Below are positions 24,005-35,369 of a DNA stretch of 64,000 nucleotides, one piece after another. The notes beneath the pieces were generated by a model, which searched no databases, was not told where the DNA came from, and saw only the letters and a list, made by a program, of their open reading frames with translations. The stretch lies in assembly GCF_003576645.1 (NCBI RefSeq), contig NC_044925.1:3412767-3476766 (forward strand), in the 5' to 3' direction. Every line of letters starts with the position of its first letter. The first letter of the stretch is position 1. Source of the DNA: Ipomoea triloba. Taxonomy: Eukaryota > Streptophyta > Magnoliopsida > Solanales > Convolvulaceae. Both the position numbers and the translations under genes were made by a program.

Positions 24005-25900
24005 GATTAACCTGGGTGGCCCGAATTACTTAACCTAATAATAAAGGAAAAAATAAATGAATAATAGTATAGAAAAGGTAGCGAATATGTGTAGCGGAGA
24101 TAAATCTTCTGTTAATGAATGTTGTAGGATGATTACAAGTGAATAAGTGATGTCTTAACAAGACAATGGTAAGTTAATTTATACTAAGGCTTCCTCTTAA
24201 CCGCTCCCATGAGAATAGGGTGGGCGGTTGATCATGTTTGACCATTTCCCTAGCCGAGGCAAGGTCGGCCTTGGCACGCGGAGCGCACAAGGCTGAGGTT
24301 GCCTCAAGCCGAGGCCGCCTTGGGACAGGGTTAGCCTTGGGCGACACCCTAGGCTGAGGCCGGCTTCCGGGTTATTCTCGTTTCTTTCTCGAGTTGGCTT
24401 GCTCCGACTCTATCTCTAATATGTCCACCAACAGTCCCCCAAACTCTAAGTTGTGAGTCTTCATCAGCGATGGAGAATAATCTCGAGCCATAATCCGATC
24501 CAAATTCACAAAAATAATTATTTGTTGTAGCCCCCATCCGTGCATCTCTGATGGCAACCGCCTCCTCTCATGTTGTTGATGTCCCCTTGGAGGCATGTAA
24601 CAGAGACCCTCCTTGATTCGTCAGCAAGAAGACATTCACCTACCTAGTTACATAGCCGACCTCATTTAGCACCCTGCTGGCACTAAGCAGCTCGCGTCGA
24701 GCTCCCCTCCCGAGGCTTAGATTAGTCTTCCTTTATGCTCCTAAGTTTTCGCCATGTATTTTGAACTCCTTTTTATTATGAATGAAGTACATATCTTTTG
24801 GTTCTCCCTTGCTTCCTTCGTGTGTTTGCCTTGGATTGTTGGCCTCCCTGCTTTGTCTCGCATGTATAGTGTCATTACATCGAGCTTTGATGACCTTGCC
24901 TTAGCTCGAGGTCTCCATGACCGAATTCAAGCCACCTACATTCAAGAGGATAGAGCTCAAGCTCCACGTAGCCACCTCGAGGTGGCTAGATTTGAGTCCC
25001 CCATGCTTAATTAACTTGGTTGAGCTGGTTCTTGACTAAGCCTTGGACCTAAGGAGGTCAGATTGAGCTCTGTGCTCGGCCTAGACTTAGCTTGAAGAGG
25101 CTGGGTTGAGCTCGGATCTTGGCTTAGGTTTGACTTATAGAGGTTGGATTGAGTTCTGAGCTCGACCTAGCCTTGACCTGAGGAGGTCGAGTCGGGCTCG
25201 GAGCTTGGCTTAGGCTTGACCTATAGAGGTCAGATTGATCGAGCTCTAAGCTCGGCCTAGCCTTGACCTAAGGAGGTCGAGTCGAACTTAGAGCTCAACC
25301 TAGTTTCAACCTAAGGAGGTTGGGTCAAGCTCAGAACTCGACTTAGTTTTTACTTAAGGAAGTCGGGTCGAGCTCAGAGCTCAGCCTAGTTTGGACCTAA
25401 GGAGGTCGCGTCGATCTCGGAGCTCGGCCTAGCCTCGACCTAAGGAATTCGGGTCGAGTTTGGAGCTCGTAGCTCGGAGATCGACTTAGTTTTGACCTAA
25501 AGATGTCGGGTCGAGCTTGGAGCTCGGCCTAGTTTTCACGTTATCTACTCGATTTTCTATTTTTGTTTTTATTTTTGTTTTTGTTTTGTTTTGTTTATAT
25601 ATATATATTTTTTTTGTGTTGGTTTTAGTCATTTTTGGGCAAGGTTTCTCCTTGAACCCAAAAGGCTCTTTATCTGGCGGTAGGCAAGGTCGAACCTCGT
25701 ACCGCGCTAAGGGCACTAGCCGTTTGACTAAGGTCATGCGAACTCAAGGTAAAAGACTCTTCCATCCGGCGGTAGGCAAGGTCAGACCTCGTACTGCCAC
25801 AAGGGCACTAGCTGTTTGACTGAGGTGATGCGACCTCGAGCCAAAAGACTCTTCCGTCCTGAGGTAGGCAAAGTCGGACTTCGTACCGCCCCAATTGATC
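24005..25900. mobile_element. GC-rich 1.9-kb insertion with two tandem arrays, unclassified TE
   Basis: The composition changes sharply from the AT-rich host element. At 24240-24370 there are gccgaggc/ggccttgg words. At about 25020-25540 there is an array of roughly 55-65-bp units containing ctcggcctag, ccttgacctaaggaggtc and gagctcgg. At about 25640-25890 there are three units of about 100 bp with ggcggtaggcaaggtc, cctcgtaccg and gggcactagc. No transposase, polyprotein or second LTR was found, so its class is open. The hexamer tatgtt occurs at both edges, but a target-site duplication is not proven. Confidence 0.5.
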
Positions 25901-25966
25901 TCAAATATGTTCATCATATGCGTTAGAATAATGCATTTTATAATTTAAAATAATTTACTTTATGTG

Positions 25967-26130
25967 ATTTTTTTTTAGAACAAAGGGAAGGGCGAGGCCC
26001 CAGAAAGCAAAAAAACAAAATCAGTCGCCACGGGCGAACGGACTCCCAATACGATCTCTACGAACAAACTCATCAAGAATAGCATTTGGGCACTGGTTTA
26101 GCAAAACCAAATTGGTATCAGCTCCTTGAT
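25967..26130 (-). mobile_element. 5'-truncated retroposed sequence with poly(A) tail
   Basis: A 164-bp insert with a 10-bp direct repeat actttatgtg at 25957-25966 and 26131-26140. On the minus strand it ends in a poly(A) tract (poly(T) at the + left edge). Before the tail the minus strand encodes an open C-terminal peptide that includes NLVLLNQCPNAILDEFV and stops at a TGA, followed by about 55 bp before the tail. This is a LINE-mediated insertion: either the 3' end of a LINE or a truncated retrocopy. The source was not identified. Confidence 0.7.
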
Positions 26131-26190
26131 ACTTTATGTGTTTTTAGATTATGATTTCATACAATTGTATGGATCATGGTCCACGCAATA

Positions 26191-26518
26191 ATAATTGTGA
26201 TTTGAGTTATGACAGCTAAATACATATTTGTTTCGACAATCCATAAATGGTCCGGAGACCACGCCCACCACAACTATCCCTCAATTATATGCACGTTTTC
26301 AAAATGTGAAACTCATTCCAAGTCACATCTCACATGTAGCCTATGGCAGGGAGTGAAGCAAATTATAGCCAGCCTTTTTTGTTATTTCTTCTCCTTCTGT
26401 TTAGTCAATATTTACTTTTTCATAACTACGTAATATGTTAATTATAGTTATGTCATGTGTTAATTATAAATGTACTATATAAAGTAATTTTATTAATGCT
26501 TTAATTTCATAATATTTG
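26191..26518. other. Intergenic sequence
   Basis: No feature recognised. The ORF at 26209-26433 has no family signature. Confidence 0.4.
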
Positions 26519-27050
26519 AATTGTAGGTAAATAAATTTAAAGCTAAAAGTTTATTAACTCAGTGTTTGACTTGTAATCATAATTTTGGTATATTTAAGAT
26601 ATATTTGATTGAAAAATAACAAGTTTTTATGATTGACTTAGATATTGATTTTATATGCATGGAGTTAATAGATTATGTAACTGAAGTTTACATATTATGT
26701 ATGTACATATAGTACCAACATTGTTTCATATTCCGAAAAAAAAAAAAAAAAGCACATCACTAAAGGCACCATTTATGTAAGTTATAAAACTGTAGGTAAA
26801 TAAGCTTAAAGCTAAATGTTCATAAATTGAGTGTTTGACATGTTATCTTGATGATTGTGGTATAGTTTTAAGAGATGTTTGGTTGAAAATTAGCAAGTTT
26901 TTATTATAGACTTAAGCTATTAATTTTATAAACATGTCGTTAACCGATTATTTACATGTAGTACCAACATTGTTTCTGATTATGCGAATAAAAAAAAATT
27001 GACACCCTAAAAGCACCGTTTATATAAATTACAAAATAGTCATTTTGAAT
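26519..27050. repeat. Diverged tandem duplication, about 268-bp unit
   Basis: Two units start with gtaggtaaataa at about 26524 and 26793. They share aaagctaaa, tcagtgtttgac-like, aacaagtttttat-like and tagtaccaacattgtttc blocks in the same order. Each ends with an A-rich tract and gcaccatttatgtaa/gcaccgtttatataa. Non-coding. Confidence 0.55.
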
Positions 27051-27569
27051 CAAAGTTCACATTATAAAGTGAACCATGATTCACAATATAATGATGGGGG
27101 AGTGAGGTCTTCATGATCAAATCGAGTTTCATTATTTGCTTTTAATAATGGACTAATAAATGAATGATACAATTAAATAAAATCCAATAAGTCTACAAGA
27201 ATAAGAATAGACCATTTAAATTGACCCATCAAAAGAAAGAAAAATTACTTTTATTTAAACTTTTAGGAATAATTGATAAATTTTGATGATGTTATTGGAT
27301 CAATGAATGATACATTGCTTCAGCTAAATGTTTTAATGAAATTCATAAAATTAAGAAGGGATTCTAATCACCTAAATGTTGTAACGAAATTTTGTTATAT
27401 ACATGCATGCATAATCTTATGCACTATATTAATCATATAAAAGTAAAATACTAATTTTTTTTAATTTCTAAATGTATATTAATCAAACAATATAAAGTAT
27501 AAATAGGTAAATTATTTTATAAAATTAGCCTAAAAATATATTAATAAATATATTCATTATATAATCATA

Positions 27570-27975
27570 TCTAAAAACTTAATAAGTCTGAATGAAGGTT
27601 ATGCCCTTCATTTATGTCCGTTTTTTACGTTAAATTTTTTTTATGCGTTATGCTATAAAAGTTGTACTTTACAATATTTTGGACAATCATACTCCTAGCG
27701 TTATAACTTCCGTTATCTTTTCCACTATTGTTACCATGCACATGCATCCACCATATATTTTCTTATCTTTTTCAATAAAAATAATAAAATATATACATTA
27801 TATATTGGAATTATATGTTAGTTATTTCATAAAATATAAATATAAAATTTATAAAAATGTTTTACATTATTATTATTATTTATAATAATTTAAATATCTA
27901 GCTAAAATCTAAATAAATTTAAAATTTTAATATTGGGCACCTATATTTTGCGCATCGCGCATAAAAAGATACTAG
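27570..27975 (+). mobile_element. Non-autonomous Helitron, 3' end clear, 5' end tentative
   Basis: The 3' end is textbook: hairpin TGCGC-ATC-GCGCA at 27949-27961, then a short spacer and CTAG at 27972-27975, followed by T. A possible 5' end TCTAAAAACTTAATAAG at 27570 is preceded by A, giving insertion between A and T, as Helitrons do. No Rep/helicase is encoded. Confidence is higher for the 3' end than for the start. Confidence 0.6.
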
Positions 27976-28300
27976 TAAGAAAATACGTATGATTAAGTCA
28001 AAATGTACTTAAACAAAATTTATTATTTATATCTTTTGATTTCTAAATATAATACACTTAATTATTATTTGTATCGTTGCAATTATAATATATGTGAAAT
28101 AGAATTACGAAAAAATCAATTTAATTATATAAATTTCGTTTATAATTTATCTAAATATGTACATCATTAGGAACAATGTTAACCATACAAAATTTTAATT
28201 TTAATTGTGTATGCTATGAAAATACGTACCTAACCAAATATATAAAATGCCCACATATATTATTAATCCTCCCACACTCGCCAACTCCCATCATTATTGC

Positions 28301-28527
28301 ATGGATCATGGTCCACATAGCTGCATAGACCATAAATAAAAGGTACATTTTTAATATACTAAAAATACATTATTTTTGTACATAAAGTACACTATTTAAG
28401 TACTGAAGGTACATTATTTTATATATACTATCAAATAATGTATCTTCGGTACAAAAATAATGTATTTTTAATATAATAAAAATGTATTTATTTTTTGTTC
28501 ACACAGCTGTGTGGACCATGATCCACG
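28301..28527. mobile_element. Foldback MITE with GGATCATGGTCCAC ends
   Basis: The left end is ggatcatggtccacatagct; the right end is cagctgtgtggaccatgatcc, an almost perfect inverted repeat. The inside is made of inverted aaaatacatta and taatgtatttt words. The internal words also occur at 8786-9030. Confidence 0.7.
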
Positions 28528-29031
28528 ACTCAGAATTAGCTTTTCTAGCCCCATTCGTGTATTACATTGATAAAGCACTAGTTTAGTTTATAAACTACAT
28601 CAGTTTTGAATTGTCAATTTTAAAATTAATCATCAAAATGTTTTCAATCACTAACATAGATAAATATATATAGAAAAAAATACATTAATTAAATATAGCG
28701 ATTTAAATTAAAATAAAAAAGATTTAACACCATCCCAACTGTATTTTAATAATAAATATAACTATTAATATTCTAAATTAGTTATAATAAATATTAATTG
28801 AATATAATAATATTAACAATAAATGTATGTTCAGATTTTTAATAAATTCAAGTATATATTTTTAAATAATGATTAATATTTACCTACTCAAATTGATAAA
28901 TTATTTTTGTAAAAGTTTTTAAAAAAAATCAACAAGAGCAAACATATTTATTATAAAATATTTTATTAGCAATTGAAAGACATTTGAAAGCACCACCATG
29001 GGCATACACTAGTTTATTAAATATGTGATTA

Positions 29032-29312
29032 GGGAAAATTGTAATTTTTGCCCCTCCATAATATGCCAATTATCAATGTCACGCCTGAATTATTAGTGGT
29101 GTAAATGTTGCCCCTCAATTTTTAAAAACAATACATATATTGCCTCTCCCGCACCGACAGGAGAGGCAATATTTACAGTTTTACACCATGGGAGGGGCAA
29201 TATATGTACAATTTTTTTAAAAAAAATTGAGGGACAATATTTACACCACTAATAATTCAGGGGTGACATTGATAATTGGCATATTATAGAGAGGCATAAA
29301 TTACAATTTTCC
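29032..29312. mobile_element. MITE with long inverted repeats and 10-bp target duplication
   Basis: The arms of about 100 bp (gggaaaattgtaattt... / ...aaattacaattttcc) contain inverted copies of aattattagtggtgtaaat and ccaattatcaatgtcac. The flanking duplication tatgtgatta is perfect (29022-29031 and 29313-29322). The center has a short inverted tgcctctcc/ggagaggca. Mutator-like by the long arms and 9-10-bp duplication. Confidence 0.8.
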
Positions 29313-29539
29313 TATGTGATTACTATATACTGTTATGTTTTGCTTCCCAAAAGGTACTTCGTTTCTAACACTTCTACTAGGCGCTAGTAAGACTCCATCC
29401 CTGATCTTTCTTCCCAAATTTTACCTTGTGACCAACTGAGTTGCCTATGCGGGTTATATATTGTTATTTTCTAACAATGAAATTTGTTCCTGAGTTGCCT
29501 ATGCGGGGGGTAGTCAATAAACTAATTCTATTAGATTGT

Positions 29540-29800
29540 AGTATCTGTTCATATATCTTTCTCAACCTGTTGAAACACCACAAAGAGACAAAGAGTTAGT
29601 ATCACCTCGACTGAGGCTCGATCTCGTGACAAAGAGTTAGTATCACCTCCACTGAGGCTCGATCTCGTGACCTCCCATATGGGAGAGCCACTACAACACA
29701 AAGAGTTAGTATTGCCTCCACTGAGGCTCGATCTCGTGATCTCCCATATGGGAGAGCCACTACATGTCATTTGAGCACAAGGCTAATGGCATATTAATTT
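29540..29800 (-). mobile_element. tRNA-derived SINE with internal tandem duplications
   Basis: On the minus strand the head GCCTTGTGCTCAAATGACA is followed by gtagtggctctcccatatgg and a box B-like segment acgagatcgagcctcag. The segment from the box B region to actctttgtg is present three times in tandem (about 29590, 29640 and 29710), with one copy shorter. The tail gttgagaaagatatatgaac and cagatactacaatct are shared with the SINE at 42529-42724. A related head is at 61830-61920. Confidence 0.7.
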
Positions 29801-29862
29801 CAATGATAGGAGCTAAACATTAAGAAGAAAAAATAGCATTATTTAGTACTCCGTAATAAATA

Positions 29863-31415
29863 TCTATTATACTAATAAGAGCCAAAGAGAGTTAGGCCTA
29901 AAATGGGTATAAAAATGGCGGTCAAACTATTTAATCAAATGGATGGTTCAGATGAATTATTTAATTAAATTGATGGTTAAGATAATTCATATTAATATTA
30001 TTAATAGAGATTACCTAATTTAACCTTACTTTTATGATTATCCGTTAAGTTTTCCGTTAAATATTCTCTTTTCCGTTAATATTCCGTTAACTTTTAACTT
30101 ACCCATTAATTTCTATAAGAAATGTTTTAGGTTCGAACCTCATCTCAATCAAATTTGACATAATTAAGTTTCTCACTCTATTTTACTCTTATTAAATTAA
30201 ATAAATTAGTAACTACAACAAAAAAATGATACATATGTATTTCTTTAATTTAAAATTATGTGTCTACAATACTTTTATTTAAAAAAATAATTCATTATCA
30301 AAAAATTAAATTAAATAAGAGAAATAATTTCATTAGTTATGTTGTCTTTATTTTCTCTCATGCAAAGATTCTTTACATTCAAATTTATCAATTGATATTC
30401 ATTACATTGTCCATTATCTTATTTTTACAATATATTGTAATTAAATATCAAAGTTATAGTACAAAATAATGTTATATATTTATTTACCAAGTATTTTATT
30501 AATACTATGAAAAAAAATTAAAATAATTTGAAGCTAATTATATTAACTACTTGGGGATTGGTTGACAAAGAGAGTACTCAAATAACTCAACAAATTGAAG
30601 CGGAATCACTCTATTTTACTCTTATTGAATTAAATAAATGAGTAGTTACACCAAAAAATGATACATATGTATTTCTTTAATACCATGAAAAAAATAAAAA
30701 AGAATAGTTTGAAACCAATCATATTAACTACTTGGGGGATTTGTTGACAATGAAAGTACTCAAACAACCCATTACCTAGCAAATTGAATCGAGAAACTAC
30801 CTTTTAATATCTTTGGAATACATAATGTTTTAAATTTTAAATTTTTTATTAATTTATTTAATCTTTTTTCATAAACTAGGGATTTCTTTATCCACAATAA
30901 AGTAACGCATTCAACAATACTGGTTAAACCAAATGAACCCCAAGCAGAACACCTAAAGGAAAATCCATAGCTCCTATATCATAATCTCATTTCATGACGT
31001 TGTCATCTATGCTACCAACAATAACCGAATTGCAAATAACACACTACCAATAAAAAGGAAGAGAACAAATAGTAAAGATGAAGACAATGACAATGTTACT
31101 CAAAAGAGAATTAAGAACACTTAGAAAAATTCAAATTAAAAGTAGTATTTATTTAGACTATCATTTTTAGACCAAATATTTAGACTATCGATTTTACAAG
31201 GTTGCAAACATTTATTTTAGTAATAATTATAATGAATTTTCAATATTATCTTGGATTCATATACTTTGAGTTAGATTTTTAAATAAAAAAATTCGACATT
31301 CAATTACCATGTATAAACTTCTTCTATATAATCTTGCATTGATATACTTTCAAATGTTTATTTAAATATAAACATTGGGCATTAACGCATTCGCGCAATG
31401 CGTGTATAAAACTAG
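29863..31415 (+). mobile_element. Non-autonomous Helitron
   Basis: The 5' end TCTATTATACTAATAAGAGCC at 29863 is preceded by A (29862). The 3' end has a perfect 7-bp hairpin ACGCATT-CGCGC-AATGCGT (31385-31403), an 8-nt spacer and CTAG (31412-31415), followed by T. The inside (1,553 bp) is AT-rich with two diverged copies of a segment around cactctattttactcttatt (30174 and 30608) and of attaactacttggggatt (30541 and 30725). No Rep/helicase gene, so it would depend on a partner in trans. Confidence 0.8.
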
Positions 31416-33217
31416 TTGAGAATATATATACGGTGGAAATGAAATTTTGAAGTCTGAAGTCTCCAATTTGTACAGACTTGCTTGTAAGACATATGTTGAG
31501 TCAAAGTCGATGGAAGTGTGTGGCTATTTTTTTTAAAAGATAACTATATAAACACTATAATAAATAATATTTAATTATTAAATCTATTGGCTATGTTTAG
31601 TAATTAAAAACTATTTAAAATCTAAAAAGTCAATAATTAAAATGTAAAGGTTGAGAACTGTTAAGTGATTGTAGTCGTTATAAATATTTGGTAAAAGTAA
31701 ATGTTAAATAAGTTGATATATGTTTTTGAAAAAATAGAATGACGTCCGTTGGTTTTACAACTATAATGGGTACTCGACGACAGGTCAACATCACCGTTAA
31801 TAAGACGAGTAGAAAAGATAATTTGGAGAGAATAAGTAATTTATTAAGGAAAACGTAATCATTTTACCACTTGGGAATGAATATTTGTACCAGAGGGCTC
31901 GTAGTCCTAAAAGAAAACTAATCCCTAAGATTTCTCACGTTAGGAGACTTTATTACATCAAGAATAGGCAACTCAGTCCTACTATATCACGAATTAATAC
32001 ATAATAGCCCGCTCCTACTTGGGTCAGGCCATGGGCCGCGAGCCCTGCCTTGCCTATATAGTCCAATAGCTTCCTAAGAATGCCTTCGGTCCGCCCCAAG
32101 CCAAAGCCTAGCGCTATTGACATTTATACAATAAGATTACCTCCCGGCATTTATTGACACTATTAAAGCGTACCGCTAAAAATTGATGCACACGATTCCC
32201 TCATGCCACAAGACCCCTCCTGTCTTGATAACTGAACAACTCCCGTTGCTTTAGACTTATATCTGAACTTTTAGAGCACACATCTTTCTCAAAGTTAGAC
32301 TGAAGCCCCTTGAGTACCTTTTTTTTGCACCAGTCCTCTTTGGCAGACGTGGCTCACTTCTGCACCTCTAAACAAATTGTGTTGTCTCTTATATACTACT
32401 GAAACCCTAATACATATAGGGTACAATCTTTCCCTATGAACAATCAAGATACCAAAACCAAGATAGGAAAGAACTGCAAACAACGAACATTCGAAACAAT
32501 GACATTTTTCCTAAACAAAGCAGTAAGAATATTTTGACAGTAATTACATCAAATAAAAAAGCTAACATATATGGTTATTTAAGAAGAATAAATCGTATCA
32601 TTTTGTATCTAATTCCTTCCGAATTCCAATTCAACCTTACATTTGCACTCCTCCAAGAGGTTTAACTAAGAGCCCTATGGGGCAACCGATCTGATAAACC
32701 ATATAACTGGCAAAGTCAAGCTGTAATACAATATTTTCAAACTTCAGTTCTATTAACATGAACTGAATTATATTATTAACTAACTTTATAAAGAAAAGAT
32801 TAAAATAAGTCTCACTAACGAAAAATTTGTTAAATAAGTCTGAGCGTTCGGTGTGCCCAGGTTCAAGCTTTTCGAGTTCATTTCTAAAATTTGATTTGCA
32901 CCCCTCATACACATGAAAGAGAGAAAGCTTTTATGTTGTACAATTGAAACTGCTTAATTAAAAAGTTGAATTGTATTTATATTAAGTGCAAATCTATATC
33001 TATTTAATTTCTAATGTAGGACAGATGCTACTTAAAAGACTTCCCAAAATCCATTTTTTCCAGCAGATGGTACAATTTGAGAATCAACTCTCATTCACCC
33101 ATTATTGATTTTAAGTGTATAATATATCAAATTAGACTTCTCATTTAAAAGAATCTGAATCCCACTTTGACCCAATCAAAATAATAATAATAAATGGATT
33201 TATTCAAAACATATATA
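31416..33217. other. Intergenic sequence with one moderately GC-rich patch
   Basis: 31730-32300 is less AT-rich and may be LTR debris, but no terminal repeats were found. See the exon-like reading frame at 32637-32912. Confidence 0.4.
32637..32912 (-). pseudogene. Unidentified exon-like fragment
   Basis: A minus-strand frame of 91 codons with two peptide-like ends. The first part (about 32912-32825) reads GCKSNFRNELEKLEPG then SDLFNKFFV. After a hydrophobic, AT-rich stretch that looks like an intron ending in attacag near 32730, LDFASYMVYQIGCPIGLL and KPLGGVQM precede a stop. This could be two exons of a gene fragment. I do not recognise the family, and the frame could also be chance. Confidence 0.25.
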
Positions 33218-33226
33218 GTCTCAAAA

Positions 33227-34092
33227 GAGTTTATTACCAAAATGGTCCCTCGACTATTGCGAAATTACTAATTTGGTCCTCAACAATTTTTCTTGACCAA
33301 TTAAGTCCCTCGACTTTGGAAAATTTAACCAATTTGGTCCTCCGCTTATTTTTCTGTTAAGCATCCGTTAAATCAGGACCAAATTAGTAATTTTGCTGTA
33401 GTCAAGAGACCAAATTGTTAATTAATTTTTGGGATAAAATACAAATAAGTCACCGTAATATTTGTAACAAGCAATTAGGTCATCCAACTCAAATAACCCC
33501 AAATAAACCATTGAACTCAAAAAAAGCAATCGAGCGACTAAAACCGAAAAAAAAAGAAAAGAGAGAAATTAACCCATTTTAAAAATTTTCAGCGACAGAT
33601 TTCGGCATCGACAATCATTTACAGTGGTCGCCGCCGGTTGCCATTTCTGGCGAGGGCAACCAAAAATGGTCGCCCTCGCCGGGAAGGCAAGGTCGCCTTC
33701 CCAAGGAGAAGGCGACCAGAAACCGCCGGTTGCCGGAAATGGTCGTCGGTGTTGGAATTTGTCACCGAAAATTTTTAAAATGGGTTAATTGTTTTCTTTT
33801 TTTTTTTTGGGTTGCAATGGCTCAATTGCTTTATTTTCCTGAGTTCAATGCCTTATTTGGGGGTTATTTGAGTTGGATGACCTAATTACTTGTTCCCAAA
33901 TAGTACAATGGCTTTATTGTAGTTTATCCCTTAATTTTCACTTAAATGGTCCCCTGACTATAGCAAAATTACCAATTTGGTCCTGATTTAACGGAAAAAT
34001 AAACGGAGGACTAAATTGGTTAAAGTTTTTAAAGTCGGGGGACTTAATTGGTAATTTCGCAATAGTCGAGGGACCATTTTGGTAATAAACTC
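33227..34092. mobile_element. MULE-type MITE of the GAGTTTATTACC family, split by a nested element
   Basis: Same family as 16656-17051: ends gagtttattacc and ggtaataaactc, with accaatttggtcc phrases in both arms. It is flanked by a perfect 9-bp duplication gtctcaaaa (33218-33226 and 34093-34101). The element is interrupted at 33431-33930; without the nested element and its duplication it would be about 357 bp. Confidence 0.85.
33431..33930. mobile_element. Nested MULE-type element with a GC-rich core
   Basis: Exactly 500 bp. The terminal inverted repeats of about 90 bp start gggataaa and share caattaggtcatccaactca and aataacccc. It is flanked by ttaattttt (33422-33430) and ttaattttc (33931-33939), an 8/9 match consistent with a 9-bp duplication. 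The middle (33595-33765) is GC-rich with repeated and inverted ggcgacc, accgccggttgcc and ggaaatggtcg words, sharply different from the AT-rich arms. The core has no long ORF. Confidence 0.8.
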
Positions 34093-34495
34093 GTCTCAAA
34101 ATAATCATAAAAATGTTATTTTAAGCTAATTTTCTAATATCTAATTGAATCAATTTGACAAGTGGAGATATCTAATTGATACTTTGAATAGTTGGGAGGC
34201 AGAATTATTGTTGTAATATGATTTAAATCCCTATGATTTGTTCTAGAACCTTTGAATTTATAATAGTTGTTCACTTATCTTGAGTTTTAGTTAACACAAT
34301 GGAATAAACGTGATTATATATATAAAAATTGACTAACTAGGCCTCGAAGTTTATTTAATGTACATAATAGGACAAACAAGCTAACACGTTTTATTTTTGC
34401 AAGATAAGCATATATTTTAGGTGCCCGACAAGTGGGTGCAAATACATCCCCTCTTGCTTCCTTATCTAGTCAATGTAGAATGATGTCATGATAAA

Positions 34496-34655
34496 TTGAT
34501 GTTTAATCAGTGACATTTAGTAAAGGTTGCTGTACTTTTGTTTTCTTGAATATTCAACTCAAAAATAAATGTATATTGATGTTTAATCAGTGACATTTAC
34601 TAAAGGTTGCTGTACTTTTGTTTTCGTGAATATTCAACTCAAAAATAAATGTATT
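34496..34655. repeat. Tandem duplication, two 80-bp units
   Basis: Two nearly identical copies of a unit containing gatgtttaatcagtgacatt and aaggttgctgtacttttg (34496-34575 and 34576-34655). Confidence 0.85.
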
Positions 34656-34679
34656 GTGTGTCATGATTAGATTAGCTAT

Positions 34680-34956
34680 GACGTTTAGTTGGATGAAGAA
34701 ATTGAGGAGGAAAAGAATTATAATTTGATGGGAAAGAATAAAGTGATAATTTAAATTATATTGCTTGGTAGACATAGATATAATGATGGGGAAATTAAAA
34801 AGGAAGAAGTGAATAAAGAATAAAACGTCCATGTAAAATAATAATATAATAATAAAAATAAGGGTAAAATAGTAATTTATCATAGAATTACAATTCTACA
34901 AAGTGTGGAATTGCAATTCCTGAGGGGGGAATTTAATAAAGATTAAAATGACTTTG

Positions 34957-34994
<38 letters not shown>

Positions 34995-35140
34995 TAAGGG
35001 TAAAATAGTCATTTATCATAGAATTACAATTCCACACATAGTGAATTGCAATTCCCTCCAACCAAACTATTGAATTGTAATTCCATAGAGTTTAGTAGGA
35101 ATGGAATTGTAATTTCATTCCTACCAAACACTCCATAGGA
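34680..35140. repeat. AT-rich MITE-like segment with inverted ATTGCAATTCC words
   Basis: Contains two copies of aagggtaaaatagt-atttatcatagaattacaattc (around 34861 and 34997), an (AAT)n tract near 34960-34990, and inverted ggaattgcaattcc-type words. Ends near acactccatagga. Borders are uncertain. Confidence 0.4.
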
Positions 35141-35369
35141 GGTGTTTCGTTCAAAGATTTGAATCAGAATAGTAATTAAAATCAAATACTTAATAATTGT
35201 ATGAAACTATAAGTTGGAATCAAAATAAATAAATAATTAAAATTAATACGCGCGCGCGTACACACACACACTTCATTGTTCAAAAGTAGGGAATGAAAAT
35301 GGTAATGAGTTTTATAATTTTTACTGGATTTGAATCTAATAGTAGGACAACAAAAGTAGGTAAACAAAC

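Larger units (their letters stand above)
23690..26190. mobile_element. Foldback/MITE element with GTTAGAATAATG words, carrying two insertions
   Basis: The left end has ttacggtccgcacaactatg and tagactatggtc; the right end has caattgtatggatcatggtccac. Between them are direct copies of gttagaataatgtactttatg-type words, up to about 24000, resuming at about 25905 (gcgttagaataatgcatttta). A GC-rich 1.9-kb segment and a 164-bp retroposon interrupt it. The terminal motif links it to the elements at 28301, 36909 and 37941. Confidence 0.55.

Noticed and set aside
25486..25819. ORFs on both strands rich in lysine or hydrophobic residues
   Set aside because: They cross the tandem arrays and a TTTTTGTTTT tract of the GC-rich insertion; no family features.
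29549..29770. ORF with repeated CSGSPIWE
   Set aside because: It is the translation of the internal duplications of a SINE.
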